A DNA stretch of 64,000 nucleotides, from contig NC_079888.1 in NCBI RefSeq assembly GCF_029227915.1, positions 6,751,001-6,815,000 on the forward strand. The letters run 5' to 3'. Source of the DNA: Hydractinia symbiolongicarpus. Taxonomy: Eukaryota > Cnidaria > Hydrozoa > Anthoathecata > Hydractiniidae. A program made the translations under genes and the position numbers. Position 1 is the stretch's first letter. Each line of letters begins with the position of its first letter. Below are positions 50,432-62,300 of this stretch, in pieces. The notes beneath the pieces are model-generated. The model saw only the letters and a list, made by a program, of their open reading frames with translations. It was not told where the DNA came from and searched no databases.

Positions 50432-51872
50432 TTGTCTTCCATCAATAATCTTGTATGTCTTCCATCAATCACTTTGTATGTCTTAAATCAATCAATTTGT
50501 ATGTCTTCTATCAATCACTTTGCATGTCTTCCATCAATCACTTTGCATGTCTTCCATCAATCACTTTGCATGTCTTCCATCAATCACTTTGCATGTCTTC
50601 CATCAATCACTTTGTACGTCTTCCATAAATTACTTTGTATGTCTTCCATAAATCACTTTGTATGTCTTCCATAAATCACTTAGTATGTCTTCCATCAATC
50701 ACTTTGCATTTCTTCCATCAATCACTTTGTATGTCTTCCATAAATCACTTTGTATGTCTTCCATCAATCACTTTGCATGTCTTCCATCAATCACTTTGTA
50801 TGTCTTCCATAAATCACTTTGTATGTCTTCCATAAATCACTTTGTATGTCTTCTATCAATCACTTTGTATGTCTTCCATCAATCACTTTGTATGTCTTCC
50901 ATCAATCACTTTGCATTTCTTCCATCAATCACTTTGTATGTCTTCCATCAATCACTTTGTATGTCTTCCATAAATCACTTTGTATGTCTTCCATAAATCA
51001 CTTTGTATGTCTTCTATCAATCACTTTGTATGTCTTCCATCAATCACTTTGTATGTCTTCCATCAATCACTTTGCATTTCTTCCATCAATCACTTTGTAT
51101 GTCTTCCATCAATCACTTTGTATGTCTTCCATCAATCACTTTGTATGTCTTCCATCAATCACTTTGCATTTCTTCTATCAATCACTTTGTATGTCTTCCA
51201 TAAATCACTTTGTATGTCTTCCATCAATCACTTTGCATTTCTTCTATCAATCACTTTGTATGTCTTCCATAAATCACTTTGTATGTCTTCCATCAATCAC
51301 TTTGCATTTCTTCTATCAATCACTTTGTATGTCTTCCATAAATCACTTTGTATGTCTTCCATCAATCACTTTGCATTTCTTCTATCAATCACTTTGTATG
51401 TCTTCCATAAATCACTTTGTATGTCTTCTATCAATCACTTTGTATGTCTTCCATCAATCACTTTGTATGTCTTCCATCAATCACTTTGCATTTCTTCCAT
51501 CAATCACTTTGTATGTCTTCCATCAATCACTTTGTATGTCTTCCATAAATCACTTTGTATGTCTTCCATCAATCACTTTGTATGTCTTCCATCAATCACT
51601 TTGCATTTCTTCTATCAATCACTTTGCATGTCTTCCATAAATCACTTTGTATGTCTTCCATAAATCACTTTGTATGTCTTCTATCAATCACTTTGTATGT
51701 CTTCCATCAATCACTTTGCATGTCTTCCATAAATCACTTTGTATGTCTTCCATCAATCACTTTGTATGTCTTCTATCAATCACTTTGTATGTCTTCTATC
51801 AATCACTTTGTATGTCTTCCATCAATCACTTTGTATGTTTCCCATCAATCACTTTGTATGTCTTTTATAAAC
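50432..51872. repeat. Satellite array, 23-bp unit, about 62 copies, with higher-order repeats
   Basis: Unit TCAATCACTTTGTATGTCTT CCA. Diagnostic variants (CCATAAA, CTATCAA, TGCATG, TGCATT) recur in fixed order: a 161-bp (7-unit) block repeats at about 50658, 50819 and 50980, and a 69-bp (3-unit) block repeats four times at about 51163-51440. The unit has no stop codon in any plus frame, so long periodic open frames up to 273 codons arise. These are not taken as genes. Confidence 0.93.
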
Positions 51873-51879
51873 CATATTG

Positions 51880-54800
51880 CATATGTGTGTGCAGTTAGTT
51901 TTCACTCTTTTGCAATATTTTTAATATGCAAAGTTTATTTCTCTTTGTTAGTTATAATTAAGAATATGCGAGTAACTAACTAAACTATCGTGTTATATGG
52001 CTTCTTGGTTACTTGGAGACAAATTAACATTGTGATAACAGAAGAAGTTTTTGTTCCATTGGATTCTCGATTGAATTTGTTTTGTTATAATATTCTCATT
52101 ACTCTAATGAGGCAGAAATCACTAACTGAAAGTGTATCGCCGCTTACAAGACAAATGGTGAGGAAAATACTTTTTTATACGTTTACCGGTAATTCCCGGT
52201 AACTCGAGAACTTTTATTTTCTCGAACTATTTTCTTAGGTCCCTTGAAAGTTTGTTAATACTTTTTTTTTATAAAATAATCAGGTTAACTTGAACCTCGG
52301 ATAACTCGAACATTCTTTAACTCGACCCATTTTTCATCCCCCCTGAGGCTAATTTTCTCGCATAACTGGAACTTTTTACTCGAGAAAAGGAAATCAAAGA
52401 CGAGAAAAATGTCATATTTTAATTTTTTTTTAGTTTTTATTGACTCCTGATGTAGTTTAGATAGATAATGTTGTTTGTCAAGGGAAATCTGGTCCCTTAA
52501 AGGTTCGAGTTACTGATGGTTAACTATTTTAAAACTAGGTTAATGTTTGCAGTATTTGATTTCAAAGAGGATTTTTAGTAAAGGAACGCTAGAGGTCGCC
52601 ATTTTAAAATCAAGAGTATGAATTTTCTTCCTTGCTGAAACTTTGCTTCATAAATTTGATGCATTGAGATGACAAGATGGTTTGATGTGTAAAGCAGCGT
52701 ATTCATCATAAGACTTTACCATTGTTTATTTTTGAATATGCTGATCTTTTGTAACTGCAAAGAGGCCACAATAAGGATAGGTACAGTGTATTAGCTGACA
52801 AAGCAAAGTTATTCAAAATATTGCGGATCAACGTTTAAAAATATTTTTATTGGTGCATATTTGATTGCTTTGTTTAGAAGCAGATTAAGTATTTGAATTT
52901 TCATTTAAAGTTTTCAATTTTTTATGCTGCAAACATATAGCTGACTAGCGTAACAGAATAATTTGACGAAAAGTCCGCTTTAATCAGAAATACCACATGT
53001 GGTCTATATATGTCAATATATTTTCACACATCTTAAGCCATACTAAATCCATACTGACTTTTATTCTGGCGGCCCGTCATCAATCGGTTCAGGGTTTTTT
53101 GACGGAATTGAATTTTGACGCGCAGCTTCGGTGCCATTTTATCTATTGTTTTCGCAAGGCAAAAACAACAGTTTGAATAAAAGAAATCGTTTTTTTTTAC
53201 TTACTGTATATTTGAGATGACTATCTTCATCAGTTGCTACGTTAGGGACGAGTTCTTGACGACGGTGGCTAGTTTGTATCGGTAAAAGTAACACAGTCGA
53301 GCAGGTCCACGTGCGCTGCTTTTTATTCATTTGACATATTAACTCACCCTATAGAAACAAAGGAAAAGTTGTCCGGCGTTCGAACCGGCGTGTCACCGTA
53401 TTTTTTAGCCTAAGTGGAATTATATGTTTTTAGCGTTTTTAACAAAAATTTCGTTAATCTTCTACCAGCTTTCGTCATCCTCAACTGGATTATTTTAACT
53501 ACCAAGTTCAACTATAATATGTGATTAATCACACAAGAAAACTTATAGCACCGACTTTTAATTTTTTTACAAACGAACAGAATAAGTATCAATTAATATA
53601 TTATCTTCTTTGCGTCCTCAAACCATTTCAGAATTACCGACACCACATAATCTGATCAATAGTTATTTGTCGCGTTGGTGTTGATTGATCTAATTACAAA
53701 TGTTTGTATTTCTCTGTAAGTGTTCGTCTAGCACTGACGTCTGTCAAAGATAATAGCTAGGCGCTGCAGGAGCGCAGCAAGAGTGCAAGCGTGATTCTTA
53801 TGCAACCCTACCTGATTCATGTGCAGAAGAATCTATAACTTACTTTCAAAAACCTTCAAAAGGGACATTGTTTATTGCAGTTATGTCATACCACACTTCG
53901 TTATAACATGCATATGGTTATAACCTCGTTCGTCATCTTGGACTTGCATTATGTCTATAGTTTGCTATAACAATATTCACGTCGTGGCTTCGTTAGTACA
54001 TATAACTGTGTTACGCTGATTCTTCTCATGTTCACGTCCTGACTTTTTCGCTCTTTACTCTAAGGTGCCGAATAGCAGGGGGAGGAGGGGGGGGGATAAT
54101 AAGCGGACTTACTTCAAAACATTCGAAATAAACTTTCAACAACAACAAAAAGATTTGAAAAAAGATATAAGCGATTATTTGGGACCTTAGAGTAATATGA
54201 TAAATAGTAAGGTTATATTAGGCGTCTGCGGTAATTTATGTAGTCAAGATGCATTTTAAGTCAATTAAGGAGTTAAAAAAACTGATAAAATGTCATCCAG
54301 ATGATGTAACATTTGTATGCACAAGTAATTCCGTGTGGCTATTATTAAAAAGTAGGAACAGTGATTTCAGATTTAAAGTTTACATATCCAACAAATTCAT
54401 ATCTAAAGCAATTCAGAGAGGACGCCTAGTTTTTCTAATAACTCTATTTGATCTTGTATAAAAACTCAACAATTTTTTAAAAACGTCACAAGATTTCAAG
54501 CCGGGTTTCGTTACGTAAGCGTATTATTCCTCCTTCCATTGGCTTTATCTACAGTAAAAATGATGACCATACCTTATCATCGTGTCAGCATTGCGTTTTC
54601 TTCTAGTTTCGTAAACCAAGTTTACGGTCACTTGTACTTTATAATATCATGCAATATTGTGGAAGCATTTTGGCATTGCTATCTTCCTCTACACCTCATG
54701 CAGCTAGCAGTAATACAGAATGTCAAAATAGACTCAGCATTGTCCGGTTATAAGGAAACATTATGTTTTAAATTTTAGCTAATTATAAACAACAAAATAA

Positions 54801-55454
54801 TAATGTTGATCTATTGAACTAATTACAGCTGACTATGTATACTGAGAATGCGTGTATATCGTGGCTAAGAAATAATTGTTTTGATTAAAAGTCCTGTTTC
54901 GCAATACACGTAAACACACATAAACAAAAATTTATCTGTTTAAGTGTTAGCAGAACATTGATATTTGACACAAGGTAATTAGGCTAATCAATTTGTTCCT
55001 TTCATCCAACTTAAGCTAGAGATAAGTATAATTAATTGCCATGGTATTGAAATAATGATATACATTCTACAAACTTTATCTTATTTGTCATTAGAAAGGA
55101 TAAACAATACAACATAAAAACAGACATAGATTGTTTAATCCGCAGTAAAGAGATTCGTGCTTGCAAGTTAAGAATACAACTATGACAAAGCAAGCAAGAT
55201 GTAAACATCGTGTATCGAAGTGAAATGGGGGAACTGTTGGTGTAATTCATATTTACATCTGATCCATTGCTTTTTCAGTTGTACAAATGTTACAGCCGTA
55301 ACTGTCAGAATATCCACACCATGGTTAGTGGTTGGTCACCTCTGTGTGCAACTAATTCTTATACCTTGAACGAACATAAAAAGCACATATTTATTGTTGA
55401 ATATATGTACCTGTTTATATTTATTTATTAACTTTTAGTTATTGTTCGTTTTAG
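51880..55454. other. Non-coding, probably tropomodulin intron or upstream region
   Basis: No exon I can support with confidence. 52180-52525 carries AACTCGAAC/CTCGAAC motifs. A lone box-B-like TTCGAAC sits in a GC-rich palindromic context near 53376. A G run lies at about 54080-54094. Open frames at 54249 and 54539 are unrecognised. Confidence 0.45.
52180..52525. mobile_element. Possible pogo/Tigger-like relic
   Basis: Repeated CGGTAACTCGAGAAC, CGGATAACTCGAACATTC, TTAACTCGACCC and a terminal GGTTCGAGTTACTGATGGTT resemble the sub-terminal (TAACTCGAAC) motifs I associate with pogo-type elements. There is no transposase frame, and the ends were not resolved. Confidence 0.35.
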
Positions 55455-58400
55455 TCATCTGATCTGACGGATATTGCTGAATTGCTTGATGAGGAAGGCT
55501 GGGATCTGTTAAATGGACTGACTGAGGAAGAGCTAGAACAGCTCAATAATGAGTTTGATCCAGAGGTAAATAAAAACACAACAAGAAATTGTCTCTATAA
55601 GAAAAAAAGTAGTAAATGCGTTTACTTTTAAATACTTCACCCCGTCAGTATACTATAAGTGTCAAAAATACCTGGGCATAAAGTTGATTTACACCTTAAA
55701 ATTTTAGGAAAATATTTAGAATCTACGTAAACGAAGCATCCCCTTCACATTGTACTTAGAACTAGACAAAAAATAATGATTTGGTTATGAGAATAAGAGT
55801 AGAAAAGGTTGTGTTATAAAGTAGTGTGAAAATATAGAAACAAAGGGATAAAATAATTCAGTTTTTAACTTTTTCGCTTCATTTTGGAAGTGATGTTTTC
55901 AGCAGACATGTATCTGTCCCGCAAAGTAAATTTAGGTAAGAAATGTATTAACCAGGACTCGTTTGAGAAGCAGTTTTCAACTGAAATAAATATTTTACAA
56001 ATAAAAAAGCAAGTTTTGAACTAAGTTCTTTAAAGCTCAAATTTGTCGTAAGCAAAAACTTTGGCGTAAAATCTAATTTTATTAAACCAACTTATTTAAA
56101 GACTTCCTAAGCCGTCCATTTTGATTTCAGATTTCATTGTCTCCAATCGGAAGCCGCCAACAAGTCAGATCACCTGTGCCTGCTGCGCCAATGTATAATA
56201 AAGAAGACCTCGTGGGCAATCTGGAAAAAATGGTACATTATTTATACGCACGGTCGATTTAAATTTGCATTAACAAATGGTCTCATTCAACCATAACGCT
56301 ATTAGAGATTATTAACCGAAAGAAATAGAGTAGGCAAGAAAAAATCCGCTTTCAGCGAACATCGGAATGTTAAAGTTTTCAACCATATAACCTTGTGTTA
56401 TTTTCTCATATTTTCTGAATATCCTAGCGACTAAGTTTTTCTTTCTATGGAAGATATGAAGTATATAATTACGAAAATTTTGTTCTTTCAAACAGTAAAA
56501 ATGAGTCTTTTAAAAAATCATAAAAATCATTAACTCGCTCAGCAAAGTAATTGAATTCATTACACTCTATATTTTAATAATCGCCTCCCATGCGCCATTA
56601 TGGTAATTCGTTGTTATGGTGATTTCATCATTTCATCATGCGTGAGAGTCACATTGGTATTCTGCGTCACGAAAATTAAATTAATTTTAAGAATTTTAAT
56701 CAGTTAACTTGGAGGATTAATAATAATTAGAAAAAAAATAAATACGAATTTAAATAAATAAATAAATATAGTTCTTAGAACGAGAATTGAATAAGAAATG
56801 TTCACAAGATATCATTTATGACAATATCTAAATCCAATGAAAATAAAAAAAATTAAATTTGACATTCATGTTGGATTATTCTTTACTTTAATTTCTCTTA
56901 GTAGCTACGTTCTTATCTTTCAAGGTTGCTAAATGTCAAGAACCGATAAAAAATGAAAAACTACGAAAAAAAGAAGAGAAAAAGCAGAAAGAAAAACAAG
57001 CAAGGTTAAAGAAACAATATTCTCGAGATAAAGAAGATTTGCTGCCACCGCCTCCCAAACAGGTAAAAAAAAAATAATAAATAAATAAATAAAAAAAACA
57101 ACTCTTGTTTCAAATGACAAAGGGTACGTAATGACAAAAAATTAATTGAATTAATTTCGGTATACCCATCGAGCCAATTTTATCTAAATGTATATTTGCT
57201 TAAAATAGTAAAAAGTAATATTCACATGTTCGTTTCCAATCTCCTAGATTGCTTTGACAGAAGAAGAGGAGCAGCTACTAAACGAGGCTACTGAAGAAGA
57301 ATTAATCGAGGCAGCAGGTAAATAATTTTTAAAATGTTTTTCTTGGATCGGAGATGGAGTTTGTAATTTACGAATTAAGATATTATAAGGAAAATATATA
57401 TTTCTTTCAATAATTGTTTTGGGATTTTGTAAAATAAAGATATCCAACTTGCATTCGGTTTTGTTCTGCACTATATACACAAACCATCCACCTCTAGAAA
57501 AAGCACTCCATGAAAAACAGTTTGAGCTGAGAGAGAAAATTCAACACATGCTGACAAAGCGAAAACAGCAACAAATTGACATGTCCTTCATCGATGATGA
57601 TGCTAAATCGTTTGACATAATATCAAACGGAGATGTAAACAAATCTCCAAATCGAAGCAGAAGAGTCGAAGATTGGAATATAATTACGTCATCGCCTAAA
57701 GATGATAAACAATTTGGGAGAGGTCACTCAGACTTTGTAGAAATTGACAGTGAAACTGATACAATAACGGAATTTATTATTGACAATCCGGAGTTTGATT
57801 TTGAAACGGATTCCAGCTTCGCACCATCAGACCTCTGGCTTGACGAATCAGATTTTAATTCAGATAGTGAAAGTAGCAGCTCATTAAAAAAAGTTAAACT
57901 GGCACACGTACACGCGCATGCGCGTAATGAAGAAGTAAATTTGTCCTCGCAAATGACAAAACAATTTACCTTCGCAGAAATTCGTAGATACAACAAGAAA
58001 GTTCGAAAATATAACGAATCTGTCGAAAAAGAAAATGCAAGAAGGCGAAAGCTTCGAGATAGCAAATCTAACTCTAATCGAAAATATAATTGGACACAAC
58101 AGATAAGACAACGACAAGGAGATAGTAACGACGAATTCTCCGACTGCAGTGATCAATACTTATCTTGCGCATCATCCGGTTCGTATTCTAAGAAAAATGG
58201 TGGCGTAAGATCGACACGTGGTAGTGAGGAACAAAACGGTTTGGCTGTCATACCCTATGCAGTTAACGATACACCGCAAGATGAAATTGCTGTTCCTCTT
58301 AAAGTAAATTTAAATGTTAGTGTTAGCAAGACTGAACAGGGGCGCGGTCAGGATAATGCAGAAATGCAGACCAGTAAACTGAAAGACGATTTAAGGAAAA

Positions 58401-59257
58401 TTGAAAGCCCTGAGAAGGAGATCAACGTAGCCGTGGATATCGAAGTAAACATTGACAAAGATGCTAACGCGGAGTTTAGAACTACAGTTAATGTACCTTC
58501 TGATTTAAAACAAAAGGGTTTGGATGTCAAAGTCAATGTTGATGAAAAAAGCATAGTTGATAATATGATCAAAGATATAGCAAGACGTCGAGAACAACGA
58601 AGAGCATTAGGTTACACCTCGTCGTTGGATGAAGGCGTTTCGCAAAATACTCATGTTCCGTTAAATGAATCTCCACCACGGACTATAAAACAAAATAGAT
58701 TTATGAAAGCTGTAACTAAATTTGAACCAGAAAACAACTTTCTCAAATCTGTAGACAGTCGAACTCAACAACAGGAGTCTTCTAAACGATTTGAACGCAG
58801 CGGAGGAGAGAATTTTTATGATGGAAACGGCGATGTTTATAGTGATTCAGGAATCGAACAAACTTCATCCGAGATGGGATTTGTAACACCAAATAGATTA
58901 GAAAGAGATTTAATTACACCTGTGGAGATGTTGAATGGAAGTGCTACGCCCAGTTCCAGTATACCCAATGAAGAAAGTTTATTGCAGACTGAAAATTTGA
59001 ATGTTCGTGACCTTCATACGGAATCAAGAATGGGAGATACAGAAACTGACCAAAAAGAACATGTTAATAAGCGTTCGAGAAAGTTATATTCCAAGGCGCG
59101 AAAAAATTCGTGTAAATTGAAAATCTCTCGTGATAAAAGTTTTGAGAAAAATAAAAAACAGATTGAGAAAATGGCTAAACAAAAAAGTTTTGAAGCGAAT
59201 AAAAACGGGAAGAAAATTTTGAGTAAGCAAAATACAATAGAAGCTCAAACAAATAGG

Positions 59258-59326
<69 letters not shown>

Positions 59327-62300
59327 GAAATTGAGAATGATAAAATATTGTCAAAAAAGAAGAATAAATATATGCGCCGTAACTCCAGCATCGATCGACC
59401 TTCAAAAATTTCGTCCTCAATTATGAAGTCTAAAATTAAAAGGACAGCCTCAACTGAGATCAAAGAAGATATGATAAAAAATTCTATTCCGTACAGTAAA
59501 TTACTGAAGAGCAATCGACTGTTGTTTCTTGAAGACAAATCCGAATCAAGTAGGGATAAATCTTCACAAAAAGAAGATAGTGTGGACAGAACTTTAAGGA
59601 AGGGAGAAAACGAAGTTAATAGAAGTAAATTAAATGAAAAAAAATTGTCTCGATGTAATGTGGCAGACACGAGTAACAGAGACAGCAAACTGTCACCACG
59701 CGACAATAATAAATCAAAATCTCGGCACGAAGAATTGCACCAAAGTCGTTTTAAAGACAATAAGAACTTATCACGTGACTCTAGAAATATCATTGGTAGG
59801 GAGATGGATGAATCACGTGATTTTAAAACACATGAGAAGATCAAAGATAAAAAGAAAAGTACCTGCAGTACTTTACTAGAAAAGTTAGAAAAATTAAACA
59901 AATCATCACTTGAGTCAAGCAACCAATCAGCATGCAAAGACAAAAGAGAAGCATTTGTAAGAAGAAAATTGTCACGTGATAAAAGCGTGGAAAAAATGAC
60001 ATCTCTCTATGAGAATAACAAGAACCTACATTCCTCTAAACAGACCAATGAAAAAAAAGTCCTGGATTACACAAAGCAAAATACTTTAGCAAACAAAACA
60101 CAGATTAACAAGAAAATAGAAAGAACAAGTATGACAAAGAAAGATGACAAATTGCCCAAACTGCCCAATAATGCTGAGTCAGCAAAACGTTTTGGTTTAC
60201 AGAGCTTGAAATCTCCTTCTCCGATAAATAAAACAAAATTTGAACCTGTATGCAACGAAAAGGAGGATGCGTTAAAAGCATTGGAAGCAATTCGTGCAAA
60301 ATTGAAAAAAGTTCCAAAACCGAAATGGATAGAAGACCCTGCTGAAGCCGAAGATGCTGATGATATGATTGGTCAACCATCACAAAGTAATGAAGAAGGT
60401 ACACCCAAAAAGAGAAGTGCACTGACTGCGTTGCTGGAACGAGATGCTGAAAAACATGAGAGCAAAAAATTTGAAGTAAAAAAAACAGCAGATGACAAAG
60501 TGGATGGTCGTGGTGTGTCGGCGGCTTTATTACAGCAAGGTAGAATACACATTTTAAAGTTTCATCACGGAAATATAATACATTCATGCACGAAGTTAAA
60601 CTTCACCATAAATATTTGAATCTTCATGCACAGTTTTTTTTTCAACAAACTCCATCTCTGTGTCTGAATTTATTATGTTTCTTTTGCTGTTTGATTGTAA
60701 ATTAAGACGCAAAACGGAGAGCTTTGCAAAAGGTTCGCTTGTCTTAGACGCTTTGTTTATCAAAATATATACATAATTTTGAAAAACTTTAGCAGATAGT
60801 AAGGCAACCAGCTAACTTAACGGTTCAAATAAAATGCAATTGATTGAAAATACCTATTCTCATAGAACACCTTATGATTTAACCCTCATTTCATGTCGTT
60901 TTAACTCACCCCAAAAAACCCATTGCAATCCTTTGTGAAACTCCAACTGGATAGCTTATTTATTGTTTTGCCACGAAAAACTTTTTCTCTCCCACTTCTT
61001 AAGCTTACATAGTTTTTCGTTAAGCCCATAAATTCCATAACAAGTGGCATAACATTTATTTATGATAGAATATAATTATTCAAATGTTGAACAAAATTTG
61101 AATCACGCATGTGGATCCAAAATACTGGACAAACCTGACCACTGTTATTTACTATAAATTTATCTCACAAATGCTTTTTAGCCTTGTTGAAGATGAATGG
61201 GATGCTGACAAACGATCAAATTCATTCTGTATTCGCTGGAGAGAAACCTCCTGGAGCAAGCATCAAGAGTACAAGTGAGTGGACTTCTGTAATTCATTTT
61301 TTTATGGACGATAAAGATTGTCTATGACACTATGATATTCCTACTGATTCGTCCACAAATCATGGCATGGTTCAGGGTACACAAATATCCATAGCATTTT
61401 CTTTAGCCTAAACTTTTGTAATTTTTAACTGACAAACCTTTAACACCCCAAACTTGTCTATATAACGCTATGATTTAGTTGCAACCCCTCCCTTTTATGT
61501 CTACTTGGATTTTTTACGTACCAACGGGCAACCGAGCCCTAAATTTAAACCCATTTTTGTAAGTTTCAGCCGAAAATCCTTTATCACATCAAACGTAAAG
61601 TGTTAAGCATTTATCCTTTTGATTGAGATTAAAATAACAAATGTTCTTCTTCAGCTGCTGTCAAAGCTACTCCTCGACCAACAAAACAAATTGTTCGACC
61701 TCAAGATGAAGAAACAGAGCTAGATGTTGTTGCATTGATGAAGAATTTGAAAGAAGACACTGATAGTTTGTTTTATGTTTGTATTAACAACGAACCAAAA
61801 CTAGAAAAACATGTCTTAAAAGAAATATTCTCTGCTGTTGAAGTTTCCAAAAAGATAAAACACCTGTCTTTAGCAATGACAGGATTGATTGATGCAGATA
61901 TAAAGGTAATTTATGGTGCTTGTATGTTTAAAAACTTCTAGTGGTATGTTTATGTAATCCCGAACGAGAATTGAATGACATACCTATTTATCTATTTGGT
62001 ATTTACAAAATTAAACTTTAGTTTCATGATTTTGTTAATTGTTAACTTAAATTTGAGCAGCTAGTTGGCCATACTAATTTAGAGGGGTGTAGTCTCTCGA
62101 TTGTATCCATGAGGGACCACAAAGTCCATTATAGAATGTTTAAAGTACCCATTTAAATTACGGACACCTTCACACTATCTGCCCAAACAGACAACTGTTT
62201 ACGTGGGAAACGAAACCACGGCCTATTGGGCACGAGTCGAGCGTTATACCGACTGAGCTATTAATTCTAATGTTTACAAGAGGACGAGAATGGATTCATT

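Noticed and set aside
48449-51872. CRISPR-like arrays
   Set aside because: Units are contiguous without unique spacers and the genome is animal.
50414-51983. Long open frames (up to 273 codons) with 23-residue periodic peptides
   Set aside because: They are translations of the 23-bp satellite, open in all three plus frames, with no start context or splice signals.
53360-53420. tRNA-like T-arm with TTCGAAC
   Set aside because: The arm has an extra base, and no box A stands at tRNA spacing; at most a relic.
57440-57497. Alternative upstream acceptor (AAATAAAG) for the giant exon
   Set aside because: In the required phase it reads into a TGA after about 24 codons, and it lacks a pyrimidine tract.
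59084-59943. Antisense open frames over the giant exon (Cys, Val or Leu runs)
   Set aside because: They are shadows of the poly-Gln tract and its codon bias on the other strand.
62200-62270. A functional tRNA gene on minus
   Set aside because: Box A is perfect, but the T-arm/box B is mutated and the acceptor stem is not supported; it lies in an intron with a SINE-like body.
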